Below, piece after piece: positions 60,656-64,000 of a DNA stretch of 64,000 nt. The stretch covers positions 3,504,001-3,568,000 of the forward strand of contig NZ_SOAU01000001.1 of assembly GCF_004364865.1 (NCBI RefSeq), given 5' to 3'. The DNA is from Ilumatobacter fluminis. Its GTDB lineage: Bacteria > Actinomycetota > Acidimicrobiia > Acidimicrobiales > Ilumatobacteraceae. Positions within the stretch are counted from its first letter, which is position 1, and the number at the start of each line of letters is the position of its first letter. A program made the translations under genes and the position numbers. Below the pieces are notes generated by a model. That model was not told the origin of the DNA. It searched no databases and was given only the letters and a program-made list of their open reading frames with translations.

Positions 60656-62792
60656 AGGTGAGGGAAGCGGGGAGGCCGTCGGTGTGGACGATCGAGAGTC
60701 GCTGGGTGGGGCGGGTCAGGGCCACGTAGAGGGCTCGGAGGCCGTGCTCCTGATCGCTGACGATCCGCGCCGGCTCGACGACGATGACGGCGTCGAGCTC
60801 GAGACCCTTCACGACGCTCACCGGCACCACGGTCAGCAGCTGATCGAGTCCGGCGGTCGCCGCGCGGCCGTGCGGGTGCCCGGCCAGGACGAGCGCCTCG
60901 GACAGATCGTCGCACAGGTCGTCGGGGGCCACGATCGCGATCGAGGCCGTGGGCAGCTCGGCGCGCAACCGCTCGACCTCGGTGACCACACCGTCGTTGC
61001 GTGACGCCACCTGCTCGATCCGAGGTTCGGCGTCGCCGACCCGCACCGACTCGGGCGCACGCAGACCCGGCGTCGCCGCACGCATCACCCGGTTGGCGAG
61101 CGTCATGATCTGCGACGGGATGCGGTAACCGACGGAGAGACCGATGACGCGAGGCGGCTTGCGGTCGGGCAGGTACTCGAGCACGTCCTCCCAGCGATCG
61201 GGTGCCAGCGGGCCCGTCGCCTGGGCGATGTCGCCGACGACCGTCATCGACCCGTTGAGCGAACGACGCGTCGCCATCTTGAGCTGCATCGGCGTGAGGT
61301 CCTGGACCTCGTCGATGACGATGTGCCCGAACGTGCGGATCTCGTCCGCCTCGTCGATCTTGCCGCCCTTGCCGGGCTTCGGGCCGAGCACCTCGCGAGC
61401 GTCGTCGAGCAAGGCCACGTCGGCCGGCGTCCAGCGCACATCGTCGACGTGCTCGCTGCGTGCACGGTGCAGCGCCTTGTACTCGTGCTCGGCGAACACG
61501 TCGCCGGCGGCGAGTCGCAACAGCGCCATCGACCCGAAGAGGTCGTGCAACAGTTGGGCGGGCGTCAGGACCGGCCACATCCGGTCGAGCGCCTCGCGGA
61601 CCTCGGGCAGCGAGCGGATCTCGCCACGGACCTGCCGGGGCGAGACGTCGGCACGGGACGAATCGGCGAGCGCGTTGTAGAACTCGCCCTCGACCCAGCG
61701 CCGCGCCGCGTTGTGACGACGGAACCGGCGGCGTGCCTGCTTGACGATCCGGGCCGACTCCTCGGCACGGAGCCGGACGTAGCCGGCGCCGTAGGGCACG
61801 ACGAGGTCGTCGCGCAGCGGGCGCTCACGATCGTTGACGGCATGGTCGATGACGTCGCTCATGCGAGCGTCGCCCTTGATCTTCTGGGCGAGCGTCGAGT
61901 CGGTCGCCTCGTCGCGGGTCGCGAACCGCACGCCCGGCACGAGGTCGGCGAGGGTGACCTGGTCGATCCCGGCCTCGCCGAGGCTCGGCAGGACCTGCTC
62001 GATGTACTTGAGGAACACGCGGTTCGGCCCGATCACGAGGACGCCCTGGTCTTCGAGCGGGAACCGGTGGGTGTACAGCAGGTAGGCGGCTCGGTGGAGC
62101 GCCACGACCGTCTTGCCCGTGCCGGGACCACCCTGCACGACGAGGACGCCGGCCTGTGGCGATCGGATGATCTCGTCCTGCTCGCCCTGGATGGTGGCGA
62201 CGATGTCGCCGAGCGTGCCGGTACGGCCGCGCTCGAGTGACGCGATCAGCGTGCTGTAGCCCCGCAGGTTGGCGGCGCCGCCGGACGATTCCGCGAGGCC
62301 CTCGTCGTGGCCGAGGCCGAGGTGCCCGTCGCCGAAGAGCTCGTCCTCGATCCCCAGCAGCTTGCGTCCCTCGACGGCGAAGTGCCGACGCCTGGCGAGG
62401 CCCATCGGCTCACGGCCGGTGGCGCGGTAGAACGGTTCGGCGACCGGGGCCCGCCAGTCGATCACGACCGGTTCGGCGTTCGGGTCGGCCACGGCGAGGC
62501 GCCCGATGTGGAACGACTCGAGTTCGTCGGTCGGGGCACCGGCGTCGTCGGTGGCGTGACGGTCGATCCGACCGAAGACCAGTGCGGCATTGCCGAGGTC
62601 GAGATCGGTCAGTCGCTTGAGCAGGGCCTCGTCGAACGCATTGCGCTCGAACCGGGCCTGGAACGTGCCGCCGAGGTCGGCCTCGTTCAGGTCCCGCAGC
62701 TGCCAGGCAGCCTGCTTGCTCTGTTCGAGACAGTCGTACGCATGGTCGACGTACGCCTGCTCGTCGGGAAGATCAGGATGGTGTTGCGTCAT
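60654..62792 (-). CDS. HelD-like UvrD/Rep-family helicase
   Basis: A 712-residue superfamily 1 helicase related to HelD. The N-terminal region (about 1-170) with LEQSKQAAWQLRDL and RIDRHATDDAG is typical of HelD-type proteins that bind RNA polymerase. Walker A is VQGGPGTGKTVVALHRAAYLLY (about 215-236), motif II is HIVIDEVQDLTPMQLKM near 500, and motifs III to VI follow (SVGYRIPSQIMTL, VKGLELDAVIVVEP and ALTRPTQRLSIV). It may release RNA polymerase from DNA or remodel it; a DNA-repair helicase is the alternative. The TGA lies in family B repeat copy 2. Confidence 0.88.
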   Translation of the reverse strand: MTQHHPDLPDEQAYVDHAYDCLEQSKQAAWQLRDLNEADLGGTFQARFERNAFDEALLKRLTDLDLGNAALVFGRIDRHATDDAGAPTDELESFHIGRLAVADPNAEPVVIDWRAPVAEPFYRATGREPMGLARRRHFAVEGRKLLGIEDELFGDGHLGLGHDEGLAESSGGAANLRGYSTLIASLERGRTGTLGDIVATIQGEQDEIIRSPQAGVLVVQGGPGTGKTVVALHRAAYLLYTHRFPLEDQGVLVIGPNRVFLKYIEQVLPSLGEAGIDQVTLADLVPGVRFATRDEATDSTLAQKIKGDARMSDVIDHAVNDRERPLRDDLVVPYGAGYVRLRAEESARIVKQARRRFRRHNAARRWVEGEFYNALADSSRADVSPRQVRGEIRSLPEVREALDRMWPVLTPAQLLHDLFGSMALLRLAAGDVFAEHEYKALHRARSEHVDDVRWTPADVALLDDAREVLGPKPGKGGKIDEADEIRTFGHIVIDEVQDLTPMQLKMATRRSLNGSMTVVGDIAQATGPLAPDRWEDVLEYLPDRKPPRVIGLSVGYRIPSQIMTLANRVMRAATPGLRAPESVRVGDAEPRIEQVASRNDGVVTEVERLRAELPTASIAIVAPDDLCDDLSEALVLAGHPHGRAATAGLDQLLTVVPVSVVKGLELDAVIVVEPARIVSDQEHGLRALYVALTRPTQRLSIVHTDGLPASLT

Positions 62793-62892
62793 TCGTTCGG
62801 TGGAGACCGTGCGGCGGCCGCAACCGCCGTAATTGGGGGTCGATGTACTCTATCGGGCGATCTGCCGGGACACTTCGCGAGTTCCTCGCCGA

Positions 62893-62898
62893 TAGCGT
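62893..62898 (+). promoter_or_regulatory. -10 element, near-leaderless start of hemE
   Basis: TAGCGT ends 9 nt before the ATG at 62908; CAGGG lies between and could act as a weak ribosome site. Confidence 0.35.
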
Positions 62899-62907
62899 CG
62901 ACCAGGG

Positions 62908-63987
62908 ATGGAGCAGCGCAGCGACCACACCGACCGCCCCCGATCCGACGAGGCGACCGTCGCCCCGTTCCTCGCCGCCGCCCGGGGCGAACCGACCACC
63001 CACACGCCGGTCTGGTTCATGCGGCAGGCCGGACGGAGTCTTCCCGAGTACCGGGCCGTTCGCGGCGACGGATCGATCCTCGATGCGATCAAGCAGCCCG
63101 ACCTGTCGGCCGAGATCACCCTGCAGCCGGTCCGGCGGTACGGCGTCGACGCGGCGGTGCTCTACAGCGACATCGTCGTCCCCGCCCACGCCGTCGGCTT
63201 CGGGATCGATGTCGAACCGGGTCGCGGGCCGGTGGCCGACACGCCGCTGCGTTCGCGGGCCGACCTCGACCGTCTCCGCCCGCTCGAGGCCGACGACGTC
63301 GCGTACGTCACCGACACCGTCGATCTGCTCGTCGACGAGCTGCCGGCCACCGTGCCGCTGCTCGCCTTCGCCGGCGCTCCGTTCACGGTCGCGAGCTACC
63401 TGATCGAGGGGGCGCCGAGCCGCACCTATCAGCACACCAAGGCGCTGATGGCGACCGACGAGGTCTTGTGGCACGACGTGATGGACCGGCTCGCCTCCAG
63501 TGCGATCGAGTTCATCAGCGCCCAGCTCGCCCACGGCGCCGGCGCGTTCCAGTTGTTCGACTCGTGGGCCGGTGCGCTGTCGCGTGCCGACTACGAACGG
63601 TTCGTCCAGCCGCACTCGCGACGCGTGGTCGCCGAGTTGGGCGAGCGTCATCCCGGCGTCCCGTCGATCCACTTCGGGATCGGGTGCGACCACCTGCTCG
63701 AGTCGATGTATGCCTGCGGCGTCAGCGTGATCGGGCTCGACTGGCGCACCCGCATCGCCGACGCTCGTCGCCGGCTGGGTACCGACACCGCCGTCCAGGG
63801 CAACCTCGACCCGGCGCTCGTGCTGGCCGGCACCGACCCGGCGCTCGCCGGCGCCGCGGCCGTACTCGCCGACAACGCCGGGCACCCGGCGCACATCTTC
63901 AACCTCGGCCACGGCGTCCAACCCGACACCGACCCCGGTGTTCTCGAGGCCGTCACCCGGTTCGTCCAGGAGGAGACCCGTCGATGA
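62908..63987 (+). CDS. hemE: Uroporphyrinogen decarboxylase
   Basis: A 359-residue enzyme converting uroporphyrinogen III to coproporphyrinogen III in heme synthesis. The signature PVWFMRQAGRSLPEYR (about 34-49), the SDIVVPAHAVGFGIDVEPGRGP block (about 87-108), FAGAPFTVASYLIEGAPS (about 153-170) and the later LFDSWAGALSRADYERFVQP are diagnostic. The C-terminus is complete. The next gene overlaps by four bases (ATGA), so a heme operon continues to the right. Confidence 0.95.
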   Translation: MEQRSDHTDRPRSDEATVAPFLAAARGEPTTHTPVWFMRQAGRSLPEYRAVRGDGSILDAIKQPDLSAEITLQPVRRYGVDAAVLYSDIVVPAHAVGFGIDVEPGRGPVADTPLRSRADLDRLRPLEADDVAYVTDTVDLLVDELPATVPLLAFAGAPFTVASYLIEGAPSRTYQHTKALMATDEVLWHDVMDRLASSAIEFISAQLAHGAGAFQLFDSWAGALSRADYERFVQPHSRRVVAELGERHPGVPSIHFGIGCDHLLESMYACGVSVIGLDWRTRIADARRRLGTDTAVQGNLDPALVLAGTDPALAGAAAVLADNAGHPAHIFNLGHGVQPDTDPGVLEAVTRFVQEETRR

Positions 63988-64000
63988 CCACACGCACCGC
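63984..64000 (+). CDS. Start of the next gene, cut by the window edge
   Basis: ATG at 63984 overlaps the hemE stop as ATGA, and five codons (MTTRT) are visible. Too short to identify; in a heme operon a protoporphyrinogen or coproporphyrinogen oxidase is likely (inference from gene order). Confidence 0.5.

Overview
The window is about 68-70% GC and densely coded on both strands, with roughly 60 protein genes, no rRNA or tRNA, and no phage or insertion-sequence gene. The gene content (PafB/PafC pair, CofC for F420, a mycoredoxin-like glutaredoxin, HU next to a Lys/Ala-rich histone H1-like protein, a DtxR-family regulator) and many apparently leaderless starts point to an actinobacterium. The style fits Acidimicrobiia such as Ilumatobacter; this is inference from family knowledge, not from a database match.

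Layout. 1-4.1 kb: a MoxR-type ATPase, a DUF5691 protein and a SWIM zinc-finger protein on the minus strand, split by a plus-strand YjbR/GNAT pair. 4.1-6.2 kb: SRPBCC protein, glutaredoxin, YibE/F membrane protein. 6.3-11.1 kb: transsulfuration genes (cystathionine beta-synthase and a cystathionine gamma-synthase/lyase) and trehalose synthesis (otsA, otsB). 11.2-16.4 kb: a zinc-free dehydrogenase, a YceI/cytochrome c/copper-monooxygenase fusion, RNase HII and a lipoprotein. 16.4-21.8 kb: AhpD-like protein, selD, gpsA, cofC and a PIG-L deacetylase. 21.8-27 kb: a polyphosphate-polymerase-like (VTC) protein, a DUF4956 membrane protein and a CotH-kinase lipoprotein, with an OmpR/EnvZ-type two-component system carrying a matching DNA motif. 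27-36 kb: nucleoid proteins (HU and H1-like), HIT, PhoH, a DEDDh exonuclease, pafBC and a 1060-residue NTPase/TPR/BTAD regulator. 36-41.3 kb: hydroxyacyl-CoA dehydrogenase, a secreted triple-repeat protein, pgi and pgl. 41.4-49.2 kb: envelope proteins (lipoproteins, DUF305, metallopeptidase, L,D-transpeptidase), a glycosyltransferase and argG. 49.2-64 kb: quinone oxidoreductase, M20 peptidase, CocE-type hydrolase, XRE regulator, PfkB sugar kinase, indolepyruvate ferredoxin oxidoreductase, a DtxR-family regulator, a HelD-like helicase, hemE and the first bases of a downstream gene.

The most striking non-coding feature is a set of short intergenic composites. Each has two copies of a mostly self-palindromic ~27-29 nt unit, usually in inverse orientation, with starts 55-63 bp apart. 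There are three related or parallel families (A, B, C), plus a fourth (D) built from single 21-nt arms. Many lie between convergent genes, and in seven genes the annotated stop codon TGA lies inside the repeat. One repeat remnant supplies a start codon. A second theme is a TANNNT hexamer 6-9 nt before the start codon of more than 20 genes with no evident ribosome binding site; this was used to choose several starts.
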